Part shown: one piece after another, positions 33,412 through 39,384 of the stretch
Layout of the letters: each line of letters opens with the position of its first letter
How positions within the stretch are numbered: the first letter of the stretch is position 1
Origin: Elusimicrobiaceae bacterium
Lineage (GTDB): Bacteria; Elusimicrobiota; Elusimicrobia; Elusimicrobiales; Elusimicrobiaceae
Reading direction: 5' to 3'
NCBI GenBank assembly: GCA_016282685.1
Contig: JAEELM010000023.1
Coordinates: 1-39,384, forward strand
Length of the DNA: 39,384 nucleotides
Notes under the pieces: generated by a model
The model's input: only the letters and a program-made list of their open reading frames with translations
What the model was told of the DNA's origin: nothing
The model's database searches: none
Program-made: the position numbers and the translations under genes

Positions 33412-34821
33412 TCACTCCTCAGAGGATTTTCTCATTTGTTGCCATTTCGTTTTTAAGTAGCCCCACAATGTTTTCATTGTTGATTGGGGATAACCAACTA
33501 TGGATATTACATCGGCACCCAAACCTTTGCGGAATGTCTCCAAATCTTCCGCTGTACGCCCGGCATCTTCATCTACCGGTTTGAGGGACATTACATAATG
33601 CACGCCTTGCTTTTCGGCTTTCAGTGCCTCTGAAATACCGGTTTCCCGGTTCAAATCGTTCAGAATCGGCCCATTAAATACCTCTTCCAACCGTGTATCA
33701 TACAAGAAAACTGTGAATGTCTTGCCTGTTTCTTCTTTAAGCATCAAAGGAACAGAGTTTGGATTAAACCAATTTAAATGGTCACCTCCGCCGTGCACTA
33801 CGATCAAAGCATCGGGGTCTTGTGCGTGCAAGTCCCGTAAATGCTCCACCCATTTTTTATTGCGTTCCGTGACACCTACCCGGCTAGCACGAAATTGATT
33901 CATCAAACCAACGATTTTTTCATCATCCTTTACTCCACGCATCTCTTTTTTCAGCATTCCCTGTATTGTAATAGTAGGATCTATACCCACCACCGGGAAC
34001 CCATCTTCCACAATATCTTTTAAGAAAGAGAATTCTTGTTTGTACGCTTCCATTTGCATGGTTTTTAAATCTTCCCAATTGGTGGCAATAGACAACGATA
34101 TCCTTGATCTAAAAGGAAGCGGAAGTAACGTATCGGGTACGTATTCCGTAGCAAGATAAATTTTGCGCGTAGGATTGCGGCGGCGCAACGTACGCAACAA
34201 AGGAAGCAATTCTCTTTGCACTACTTCATCTCGGTGCATTTCTCCCACGTAAAAATACGTAATATCATCCAGGGAAGAAGGTAAATAATTATCCCACACT
34301 ACGTCATTTTCAAATCGGTCTAACCGTAACGCAGAATAAAACGAAGCGTTCTCATAACTCTCCTTTCTGCGAATGCTTGCTTGCTCGATGGCTCTACGGA
34401 TAGAATCCATCTCGGCCGCTCTAAAAGAAGGGAAGTATTTTGTGGGCACCCCTTGCTTGATTACGTAGCTCCAAATATACTTCATGTCCATACGGGGAAT
34501 AAAAGGCATTGTGTTCACCTTGGCTCTGTTCCCCGGGTAGTACCGGAGGGTATGCGTAACAGTCCCGTTTTGGGGCAAGAGGGCCAATTCCGCATCCGTT
34601 AAGGGAACCTGCGGCACATTGGCGCGTGCCGTGCCTGCAACAACAGAACGGGCCGCAGTACTTGCAGCACTACTCATGGCAGCCTCTGTTGCAGCAGCGG
34701 TAGCCTGTGTAGCGGTACGCACGGTACTTTCCACTACGGTTGGCACTTGGGCAAAACTATTGGTAAATAAAAATCCAAATAAAGAAACAATTAAAACCCT
34801 TTGCTTCTCTTTCATATTCAC
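33412..34821 (-). CDS. Secreted ChaN/TraB/TIKI-like protein, array copy 6
   Basis: A 469-residue protein with signal peptide 1-25 (ending SFAQ). An Ala/Thr-rich insertion (residues 35-68, TATQATAAATEAAMSSAAS) lengthens the post-signal segment before VPQVPLTDAELALLPQNG. Motifs: YVGEMHRD with E194 and H196, YLATEY with E226, VVGIDP at 277-282 (D in place of the Glu found in the other copies), ERNKKW at 319-324, and VVHGGGDH ending at H348. It has a basic C-terminal tail (TLWGYLKTKWQQMRKS) like copy 5. Gap to copy 7 is 3 bp. Confidence 0.85.
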   Translation of the reverse strand: MNMKEKQRVLIVSLFGFLFTNSFAQVPTVVESTVRTATQATAAATEAAMSSAASTAARSVVAGTARANVPQVPLTDAELALLPQNGTVTHTLRYYPGNRAKVNTMPFIPRMDMKYIWSYVIKQGVPTKYFPSFRAAEMDSIRRAIEQASIRRKESYENASFYSALRLDRFENDVVWDNYLPSSLDDITYFYVGEMHRDEVVQRELLPLLRTLRRRNPTRKIYLATEYVPDTLLPLPFRSRISLSIATNWEDLKTMQMEAYKQEFSFLKDIVEDGFPVVGIDPTITIQGMLKKEMRGVKDDEKIVGLMNQFRASRVGVTERNKKWVEHLRDLHAQDPDALIVVHGGGDHLNWFNPNSVPLMLKEETGKTFTVFLYDTRLEEVFNGPILNDLNRETGISEALKAEKQGVHYVMSLKPVDEDAGRTAEDLETFRKGLGADVISIVGYPQSTMKTLWGYLKTKWQQMRKSSEE

Positions 34822-34824
34822 CTC

Positions 34825-36276
34825 TTATTGGCCTTTTCCTTCAAGTTCCTTCAGTTGTCTCTGTAAGTCTTCAATACTTGTGGCTCCAATAATTCTTGGA
34901 CCTCCAATATTCGATTCTTCCTTTGGCAAACTGTTCAACATTTCCCGTTCATGTTCGGGGAGAATATCGCTGAATGTTACTATCACATCAGCGCCCCAAG
35001 CTTTCTTGTAGAGTTCTTGCATGTCAGGGGCAAGTTGATAAAACTCGGGCTTAAAAGAAATCACTTCTTTGGCTTCCGCTTTGACAAAGCTTTCAGGAGA
35101 TTCCGTTGTGCATATTTCCTGATAGAACGAAGGAGAAATTCTGTGAAGATTTTCTATAGGTAAATTTTGCACAACAAAAGATTTTTCTTTTAACAAATTG
35201 GGAACGGAAAACAGGGTGTTACGGTTCATGTGGGCAGCTCCGCCGTGCACCACAATTAAGGCATCCGGATATTGGGCATGTAAATCTTCCAAATGTTCCA
35301 CCCACTTGCGGTTACGTTCTTTGACAATTACTTTACTTCTTGCGAATATATAGAAATTTTTCATTTCCGCTTCGGTCATTTCCGTCAACCCTCTTTCTTT
35401 CAAAAAGGCATCTACTAATGCGCTATCGGGTTCGATACCAACTAAGTCAATTCCCAAATCCATCACATCTTCCAGAATCTGCAAAACCGGGCCTTTTCTT
35501 CCCTTCAATGCCCGATTTAATTCTTCTTTTGTCCGCAACAGGACCGTAGCTGGATGATCTGCAAAAGTACTTTTTTCAAGTGTATCGCCAACGTATTCAG
35601 TAGCAAAAATCATTCTACGGTTAGGATTTTGTTTTCTCAAAGCTTTTACTAATTGGAAAATAGATTGGTGAACGTCGTAATTATTATGAGCTTCCCCCGC
35701 AAAAATAAAATCCACAGGTTCTGTGGGCAAATATTTTTCCCACGGAATGGTTTGATAAACTTCATCTTTGAGGTATTTCAAAAATTCGGTTTCGTGCGGA
35801 GCCCATTTTTCAAAGTTATTTATCACATTACGCAACCACCTTTCTGAGGCTTGTTCATCCAAACGGGCATAGTTGGGAAATAGGTCTTTCGGCAAAGTAC
35901 GGCCGTAGTTAATATACATCCATTTAATATTTTGTGAAAGTCTTTTAGACAATTGCAGATTAAATTCTGTCAGCGTTACTTGGCCATATCTCTGAGTTGG
36001 ATAGATCCTAACTACGCCGGGTTCACCAGTGAATTGATACTGAACCATATGGGTTGGATTCCCGTTAGCGGGCAAAAGGGCTTGTTCTTCCGCAGTCAGC
36101 GGAACTTGCCGAACCATGGCGCGGCTTATGTTTCCGGCCATAGTATTTGTCACAGTTTCCCCAACAGCACGAGTGGCACCTTCGACAATTTGCGGCACTT
36201 GGGCAAAACTACAAGGGCACAACACCCCCAATAAAAAAGCCAACCCTACACAAAAATTTCCTATCTTCATTTGCAT
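34825..36276 (-). CDS. Secreted ChaN/TraB/TIKI-like protein, array copy 7 (first in the operon)
   Basis: A 483-residue protein, the longest and the promoter-proximal copy. Signal peptide 1-26 (ending SFAQ). Post-signal VRQVPLTAEEQALLPANG. Motifs: FAGEAHNN with E195 and H197, IFATEY with E227, LVGIEP at 278-283, ERNRKW at 320-325, and VVHGGAAH ending at H349. A unique C-terminal extension of about 40 residues ends in a charged helix (SIEDLQRQLKELEGKG). AGGAGA precedes the ATG. The next gene upstream is terL, 121 bp away. Confidence 0.85.
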   Translation of the reverse strand: MQMKIGNFCVGLAFLLGVLCPCSFAQVPQIVEGATRAVGETVTNTMAGNISRAMVRQVPLTAEEQALLPANGNPTHMVQYQFTGEPGVVRIYPTQRYGQVTLTEFNLQLSKRLSQNIKWMYINYGRTLPKDLFPNYARLDEQASERWLRNVINNFEKWAPHETEFLKYLKDEVYQTIPWEKYLPTEPVDFIFAGEAHNNYDVHQSIFQLVKALRKQNPNRRMIFATEYVGDTLEKSTFADHPATVLLRTKEELNRALKGRKGPVLQILEDVMDLGIDLVGIEPDSALVDAFLKERGLTEMTEAEMKNFYIFARSKVIVKERNRKWVEHLEDLHAQYPDALIVVHGGAAHMNRNTLFSVPNLLKEKSFVVQNLPIENLHRISPSFYQEICTTESPESFVKAEAKEVISFKPEFYQLAPDMQELYKKAWGADVIVTFSDILPEHEREMLNSLPKEESNIGGPRIIGATSIEDLQRQLKELEGKGQ

Positions 36277-36397
36277 TTCTCTCCTATTTTTCTAATAATA
36301 CTTCTACTCATATCCTAGATGAATTAAGAAGAGAAAACCAGGGCCCTTGGACCCATTTTTTTTGTTTTTTGGACCTAATAATTTAGGACCAAAAGGC
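36277..36397 (-). promoter_or_regulatory. Leader region of the seven-gene array
   Basis: Holds an imperfect inverted repeat TTTGGACCTAA / TTAGGACCAAA (36368-36393) just after the terL stop, a GGGCCC-centred hairpin near 36344-36357, and a weak promoter match (TTCATC, 17 bases, TATTAT) before the array. None has a clear T run, so readthrough from terL is likely, perhaps with an internal start. Confidence 0.4.
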
Positions 36398-37726
36398 CTA
36401 TAAAACCTCGTATTCACTTCGGGCAAATTCCGTTCGGTTCAAATGCAGGCGCGGGCGGACCGGGGCAGCAAAGGTGAGTGCCAAAGCGTCTGCCAAATCC
36501 GGGCTTTTGCCGGTGCGCTCTTTGATTTTTTCTTTTGGCTCTAAACGCAACCGGCCGGAAACATCATAGTCATAACATACGCTACATAAATCAGCTTTCA
36601 GGGCGGGCATATCCGGTAGAGCTCCCACTTCTTTCACCCATTGCGCCATTTCACTCCACATTTCGGCCCGTTTATTGGCATATTGCGTAGAACGGGAAGC
36701 TGCCGCCCCAAAAGCTACTTCCGTTACTGCATACCCTAACTGGCGCAAACGGTCAATTACTCCCCCTCCGCACCCGCTATCTATAAACACAGCGTCCGGG
36801 CGGAAGCGGTCTATTTCATGGGCGGCACGAGCCGCTAAAGTCATATTATCCAAGTGCGTAAATACCAACGGCTCTAATGCCTGGCAACCCTGACGGAAAA
36901 AAATAACGCTGCGGTCATCCCCAAAACGGGCCGGATCTATACCGATAATTTTGGGGGCCTCCTTTAGTTCCGATGGGGAATAGTGACGTGCGCACGCGCG
37001 GACCACTTCGTCAATGGGCAACAATATATCCGCTGAACTGGCAGAGAAATCACACAAATACTCTTGGCGAAAAATAGCTTCCGGAGTTTCTTGTTGTAGG
37101 CGGGCCAATTCCGCACGCGGAATCACGCCGGACTCATCTGCACGAAAGATACCTACCCACCATAAGTGCGGTTCCCGGATGGCATTTTTTTGTGCCCGGA
37201 TAAACAAATCGAAAAAAGCATTTTGCCCTTTGGGCGTGCCCATAAACACCACCCATCCGTCGCGTGACAAAAGCATAGGACGGATAATTTCGCTAAATAC
37301 ATCCGGCTTTATTTGGGCATACTCATCTAACACTACACCGTCGGCATACGTACCGCGCAGCGCATCAGGGTTGTCGGCACCGCATACCCAAATGCGTGAA
37401 TCGTTGGGTAATTTAAGAGACAGTTCCCCTTCGTAAACACGCACGTTGGGAAGAGGAGAAGCATACCGCTTCAAATAATCCCATGCTAATAATTTGGCCT
37501 GTTTCAACAACGGCGCCACGTAAAAATAACGTGCATGCGGCCGTGTGTTTTTAAGGGCACTTTTCAACAAATGATTTACGGCACAAACCGTTTTTCCCAA
37601 TTGCCGGTGTGTAACCAACACACAAAAACGGTGCGTCTCCAACGCCTGGTGAATCTTCCGTTGCACAGGACGCGGATGATAGGCAATAGATACCGCAACA
37701 TCTAATTGGGAAGAATGTTTAAGCAT
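36398..37726 (-). CDS. Terminase large subunit (TerL)
   Basis: A 442-residue DNA-packaging motor. ATPase half: deviant Walker A THRQLGKT (about residues 38-45, like the SRQLGKT of T4 gp17), Walker B GVVLDEYAQ (about 129-137), coupling motif MGTPKGQNAFFDLF. Nuclease half: IGIDPARFGDDRSVIFF (about 244-260), VFIDSGCGGGVIDRL (about 307-321), and a late acidic site SPDLADALALTF near residue 415. The start overlaps the small subunit gene by 8 bp. It packages DNA through the portal, whose gene lies 10 kb downstream instead of adjacent. Confidence 0.95.
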   Translation of the reverse strand: MLKHSSQLDVAVSIAYHPRPVQRKIHQALETHRFCVLVTHRQLGKTVCAVNHLLKSALKNTRPHARYFYVAPLLKQAKLLAWDYLKRYASPLPNVRVYEGELSLKLPNDSRIWVCGADNPDALRGTYADGVVLDEYAQIKPDVFSEIIRPMLLSRDGWVVFMGTPKGQNAFFDLFIRAQKNAIREPHLWWVGIFRADESGVIPRAELARLQQETPEAIFRQEYLCDFSASSADILLPIDEVVRACARHYSPSELKEAPKIIGIDPARFGDDRSVIFFRQGCQALEPLVFTHLDNMTLAARAAHEIDRFRPDAVFIDSGCGGGVIDRLRQLGYAVTEVAFGAAASRSTQYANKRAEMWSEMAQWVKEVGALPDMPALKADLCSVCYDYDVSGRLRLEPKEKIKERTGKSPDLADALALTFAAPVRPRLHLNRTEFARSEYEVL

Positions 37727-38141
37727 GGTCCTCTTCCTCCCACCGCACTACCAACGGGCCGGTAAAAGGAGTTTCTTCTTTGTTATCTTTCCAGCCCAGT
37801 AAATTTTTAGCGGTAAAAATAGCAAAAGAAGAAGCATAATTGCCGCGCAAACTGTTTTGCAAAAGGATATTCCCCTGCAAATCACGTGCGCGCTGTGCCG
37901 CTTGACCAAAAGCGGGATGCTTTTTCTCCCACATGTGCAGTACGGCAACAGTGGTACCCAGTTTTTTAGCAAAAGCAGCAAACGTGGGCAGTTCGCTGGC
38001 ATGTTCCACCAAAGAAACAGAACCATCTTTTTTAGCAATTTCCGTTATATGAAAAGCAGGCACATCAAAAAAACGAATTAACTCCTCACAAAAATCCGAA
38101 CAATAACGAATGGAATTTTTAACAGTTGTTTTCTTACGCAT
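37719..38141 (-). CDS. Terminase small subunit-like protein (TerS)
   Basis: A 140-residue protein directly before and overlapping terL. Residues of about 44-75 resemble a helix-turn-helix used to recognise the packaging site (ELPTFAAFAKKLGTTVAVLHMWEKKHPAFGQAAQRARDLQ). The C-terminus (NLLGWKDNKEE) is a common ending of small terminase proteins. AGGAGT lies 4 bases before the ATG at 38141. Upstream in-frame starts would add up to 30 residues overlapping the preceding gene and lack an SD. Confidence 0.82.
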   Translation of the reverse strand: MRKKTTVKNSIRYCSDFCEELIRFFDVPAFHITEIAKKDGSVSLVEHASELPTFAAFAKKLGTTVAVLHMWEKKHPAFGQAAQRARDLQGNILLQNSLRGNYASSFAIFTAKNLLGWKDNKEETPFTGPLVVRWEEEDHA

Positions 38142-38154
38142 ACTACTCCTGTAA

Positions 38155-38478
38155 TCATTCCGAAAAACTAGGTCCGCGCCCTTGCCATGAAGCCAATATG
38201 GCCGGGAAATCGCACGCAAACAAGGCAACATTTCCCTTTTGCTTCAGCACAGGCAGACAGGTTTGTTGTTTTTTAAAAGAAAGATAAATGCCGTCTTCAA
38301 TAGGTGAACTGGCCTGATTTTCTATCCCAAAAAAACGGTTGTAAACCCTGATAAGAGCGTTTAAATAAGCGTCCGTACTCAACGTACGCAACCGCCCTCT
38401 GACGCCTGCCACAGTTACCCCCAGGCAAGCGGCGCGGAAATAGATATCATTTTCTAATTTTAATTTTTTAGCATACAT
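38155..38478 (-). CDS. Small phage protein of unknown function
   Basis: A 107-residue protein, first gene of the late operon, 13 bp before the small terminase. Basic N-terminal half with many Leu, Tyr and Arg (LKLENDIYFRAACLGVTVAGVRGRLRTLSTDAYLNALIRVYNRFFG). The C-terminal half contains LYLSF-like and FACDFPAILASWQGRG segments. No family is recognised and no SD is clear before the ATG. It could be a regulator or a packaging accessory by position only. Confidence 0.65.
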   Translation of the reverse strand: MYAKKLKLENDIYFRAACLGVTVAGVRGRLRTLSTDAYLNALIRVYNRFFGIENQASSPIEDGIYLSFKKQQTCLPVLKQKGNVALFACDFPAILASWQGRGPSFSE

Positions 38479-38606
38479 AGGAAGGACGTCCAGGCTTCGT
38501 ACGCTAACAGAGAGGAAAAGCCAGAAATTAATTTCGCACGCTGTCCTTTTAAGAAATTAGTCAACAGACGCCTTTATTAACTTTTCTAACCTTTTTAACT
38601 CTTTTA

Positions 38607-38615
38607 TGCTATAAT
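38607..38615 (+). promoter_or_regulatory. Extended -10 promoter reading right
   Basis: TG-C-TATAAT is a perfect extended -10 element. No good -35 is seen, which such promoters can do without. Transcription would start near 38622, at the left end of the structured element, and run towards the repressor gene. Confidence 0.55.
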
Positions 38616-38622
38616 AGAATAT

Positions 38623-38756
38623 ACTTGAGGCCAAGTACATTGTATTTACGGAGGCCAACTGTGGCTAGCGCCACACGGGAAAGAAGACTTCCCCTCCGCC
38701 CAAGCTAACAAGGCTGTTAGTGTAAGATAGCAGTAATAAGAGGTTGCCCTCTTAAG
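38623..38756. ncRNA. Structured RNA element in the switch region (candidate)
   Basis: About 134 bases with a multi-branched fold. A stem CGGAG/CTCCG (38649-38653, 38694-38698) encloses TGTGGC-TAGC-GCCACA and GGGAA/TTCCC. Then follow CTAACA-AGGC-TGTTAG (38705-38720) and AAGAGG-TTGC-CCTCTT (38738-38753). A closing pairing CTTGAG (38624-38629) with CTTAAG (38751-38756) competes with the last hairpin. The fold works on either strand and promoters face it from both sides. It may be a regulatory RNA, or the leader of the late operon. No known RNA family is recognised. Confidence 0.5.
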
Positions 38757-38759
38757 GTT

Positions 38760-38788
38760 AATATAGTAAATTTTGTTAATAATGTCAA
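38760..38788 (-). promoter_or_regulatory. Strong promoter reading left into the late operon
   Basis: TTGACA (38783-38788), 17 bases, TATATT (38760-38765), nearly consensus. Two GTTAATA direct repeats (38757 and 38775) overlap it and may be operator half-sites. The start point near 38753 is at the right edge of the structured element, giving a leader of about 275 bases before the first late gene. Confidence 0.7.
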
Positions 38789-38830
38789 GTGCTTTTGGAC
38801 CTCGGTGTTATTTTTGCAAAAGGAGCTCCT

Positions 38831-39384
38831 ATGACCCCATTTGAAAAAGTGCTGGAAAAATGGAATAACGGTGTATTACGCGGTGCACAAGCCAATTTGG
38901 CCAAAGCCTTGGGCGTATCTTCCGCCATTGTAACGCTGTGGACCACCGGCAAACGCCGCCCCTCTAAAGGCTATGCGGCTAAAATGGCGCAAATGTTTCA
39001 CTTATCCCTTTCGCAAGTGCTCCGTTTATTTCCCACTAGCCTTGATACATTCTCGGCAACCCCGGCTGCTCCTTTCTTGCGTGAAGAACCTTTTTCGTCC
39101 GATAATGAAACCGAATTTCTACAACCTCAAAGCAACAGCGTTTCATTACCCTTTTTAGCCAATGTACCGGCGGGATATCCGGAATTTGATGATAGTAACA
39201 TTATCGAATGGTGGACCCTGCCCCGACGTTATGCCAAAGGGGCTAAATATCTGGTGCGTTGTTGTGGAGACAGTATGGAAGGGGCCGTTGGTTATGATGA
39301 TTTGTGTTTGATAAAACCGGAAACGGAATTTTTGGAAGGAAAAGTAATGTTGGTAAAAATTGCCGACGGATATGTCATCAAACG
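38831..39384 (+). CDS. LexA/CI-type phage repressor with S24 peptidase domain (partial)
   Basis: The 184 complete codons seen start at the ATG at 38831 after AAAAGGAG. The frame is open to the window end. Residues 1-65 hold a helix-turn-helix (RGAQANLAKALGVSSAIVTLWTTGKRRP). A linker with a possible A-G cleavage site follows (NVPAGYPE). Then comes the peptidase domain with the catalytic Ser in CGDSMEGA and the expected Lys in YVIKR near the window end. Such repressors hold the lytic promoters and cleave themselves when RecA is activated by DNA damage. It is divergent from the late operon and probably binds the switch region. Confidence 0.9.
   Translation, partial: MTPFEKVLEKWNNGVLRGAQANLAKALGVSSAIVTLWTTGKRRPSKGYAAKMAQMFHLSLSQVLRLFPTSLDTFSATPAAPFLREEPFSSDNETEFLQPQSNSVSLPFLANVPAGYPEFDDSNIIEWWTLPRRYAKGAKYLVRCCGDSMEGAVGYDDLCLIKPETEFLEGKVMLVKIADGYVIK

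Larger units (their letters stand above)
13492..39384. mobile_element. Podovirus-like prophage, late region (incomplete at the right)
   Basis: A continuous block of phage genes from the lysis cassette beside tRNA-Thr to a repressor cut by the window edge. The order terminase, portal, Bbp19-like, scaffold, capsid, Bbp16-like, tail tube A and B, internal virion protein, fibre, lysis is that of short-tailed phages related to Bordetella phage BPP-1 and T7-like types. No tape measure or sheath gene is present. No integrase, replication gene or second attachment site is visible, so the early half must lie beyond 39384. No structural gene shows a frameshift, so the prophage may be functional. Confidence 0.88.

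Noticed and set aside
26629-36276. Reading the array as erythromycin-esterase resistance genes
   Set aside because: Only the general superfamily motifs are shared. Signal peptides and copy number do not fit a cytoplasmic antibiotic esterase.
36368-36393. Inverted repeat after terL as a terminator
   Set aside because: Neither strand has a T run after the stem, and the stem has a mismatch. An operator or chance repeat is more likely.
14875-38141. Diversity-generating retroelement, expected because several head genes resemble those of Bordetella phage BPP-1
   Set aside because: No reverse transcriptase and no template/variable repeat pair was seen. The fibre tip is LRR, not a C-type lectin variable domain. 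It could still lie outside the window.
38623-38756. Assignment of the structured element as 6S RNA, SRP RNA or tmRNA
   Set aside because: Size and closing stem loosely fit 6S RNA, but the fold is multi-branched and no diagnostic sequence of these RNAs was found.
1-39384. CRISPR array, insertion sequence or rRNA genes
   Set aside because: No regularly spaced repeats, transposase motifs or rRNA sequence was seen on either strand.

Overview
The window looks like a chromosomal segment of a gut-type Elusimicrobiota bacterium (Elusimicrobium or a relative) carrying most of the late half of a podovirus-like prophage. The host assignment is inference. It rests on the run of pilin-like genes with FTLIELL N-termini and the repeated 'PQYRRSIERSRM' style of helix, the AxAQ signal-peptide ends, and the Gram-negative (spanin-type) lysis genes. 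No rRNA or other phylogenetic marker is present.

Host part, 1-13.49 kb. On the minus strand lie two tandem secreted, Cys-rich paralogues (the left one cut by the window edge) and four type IV pilin/pseudopilin genes read from a promoter near 4.45 kb. A SlyD-like prolyl isomerase on the plus strand follows. Next is a tight minus-strand operon: LPG-synthase-type membrane protein, gamma-carbonic-anhydrase-like protein, single-domain response regulator, TPR protein. Divergent from it are uvrA and an O-antigen-ligase/TPR protein. The part ends in a tRNA-Thr(CGT) gene.

Prophage part, 13.49 kb to beyond 39.38 kb. Almost all of it is on the minus strand, so it reads from right to left. A LexA/CI-type repressor (cut by the right edge) faces away from the late genes. 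Between them is a 160-bp switch region with two convergent promoters and a structured element. Then come a small unknown gene, small and large terminase, seven tandem secreted proteins (26.6-36.3 kb), portal, a Bbp19-like protein, scaffold, major capsid and Bbp16-like cement protein. These are followed by two tail-tube proteins, an internal virion protein fusion, a tail fibre with a leucine-rich-repeat tip, and a lysis cassette (coiled-coil membrane protein, lysozyme, holin candidate, overlapping Rz/Rz1). The lysis cassette ends 12 bp from the tRNA, which is the probable attachment site. Two short plus-strand genes, each with its own terminator, sit inside the late region like morons.

The most interesting part is the seven-gene array. 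Each protein of about 450 residues has a signal peptide, a shared post-signal segment, and the GExH / TE / LEP / RN..W / HxGxxH motif set that places it in the ChaN / TraB / TIKI / EreA-like superfamily. Seven diverged copies in a translationally coupled operon, wedged between terminase and portal of a prophage, look like an expanded lysogenic-conversion or exclusion module of unknown function. Its 3' end is followed at once by a near-consensus promoter with an inverted repeat at the start point, suggesting that the virion genes downstream are controlled separately.
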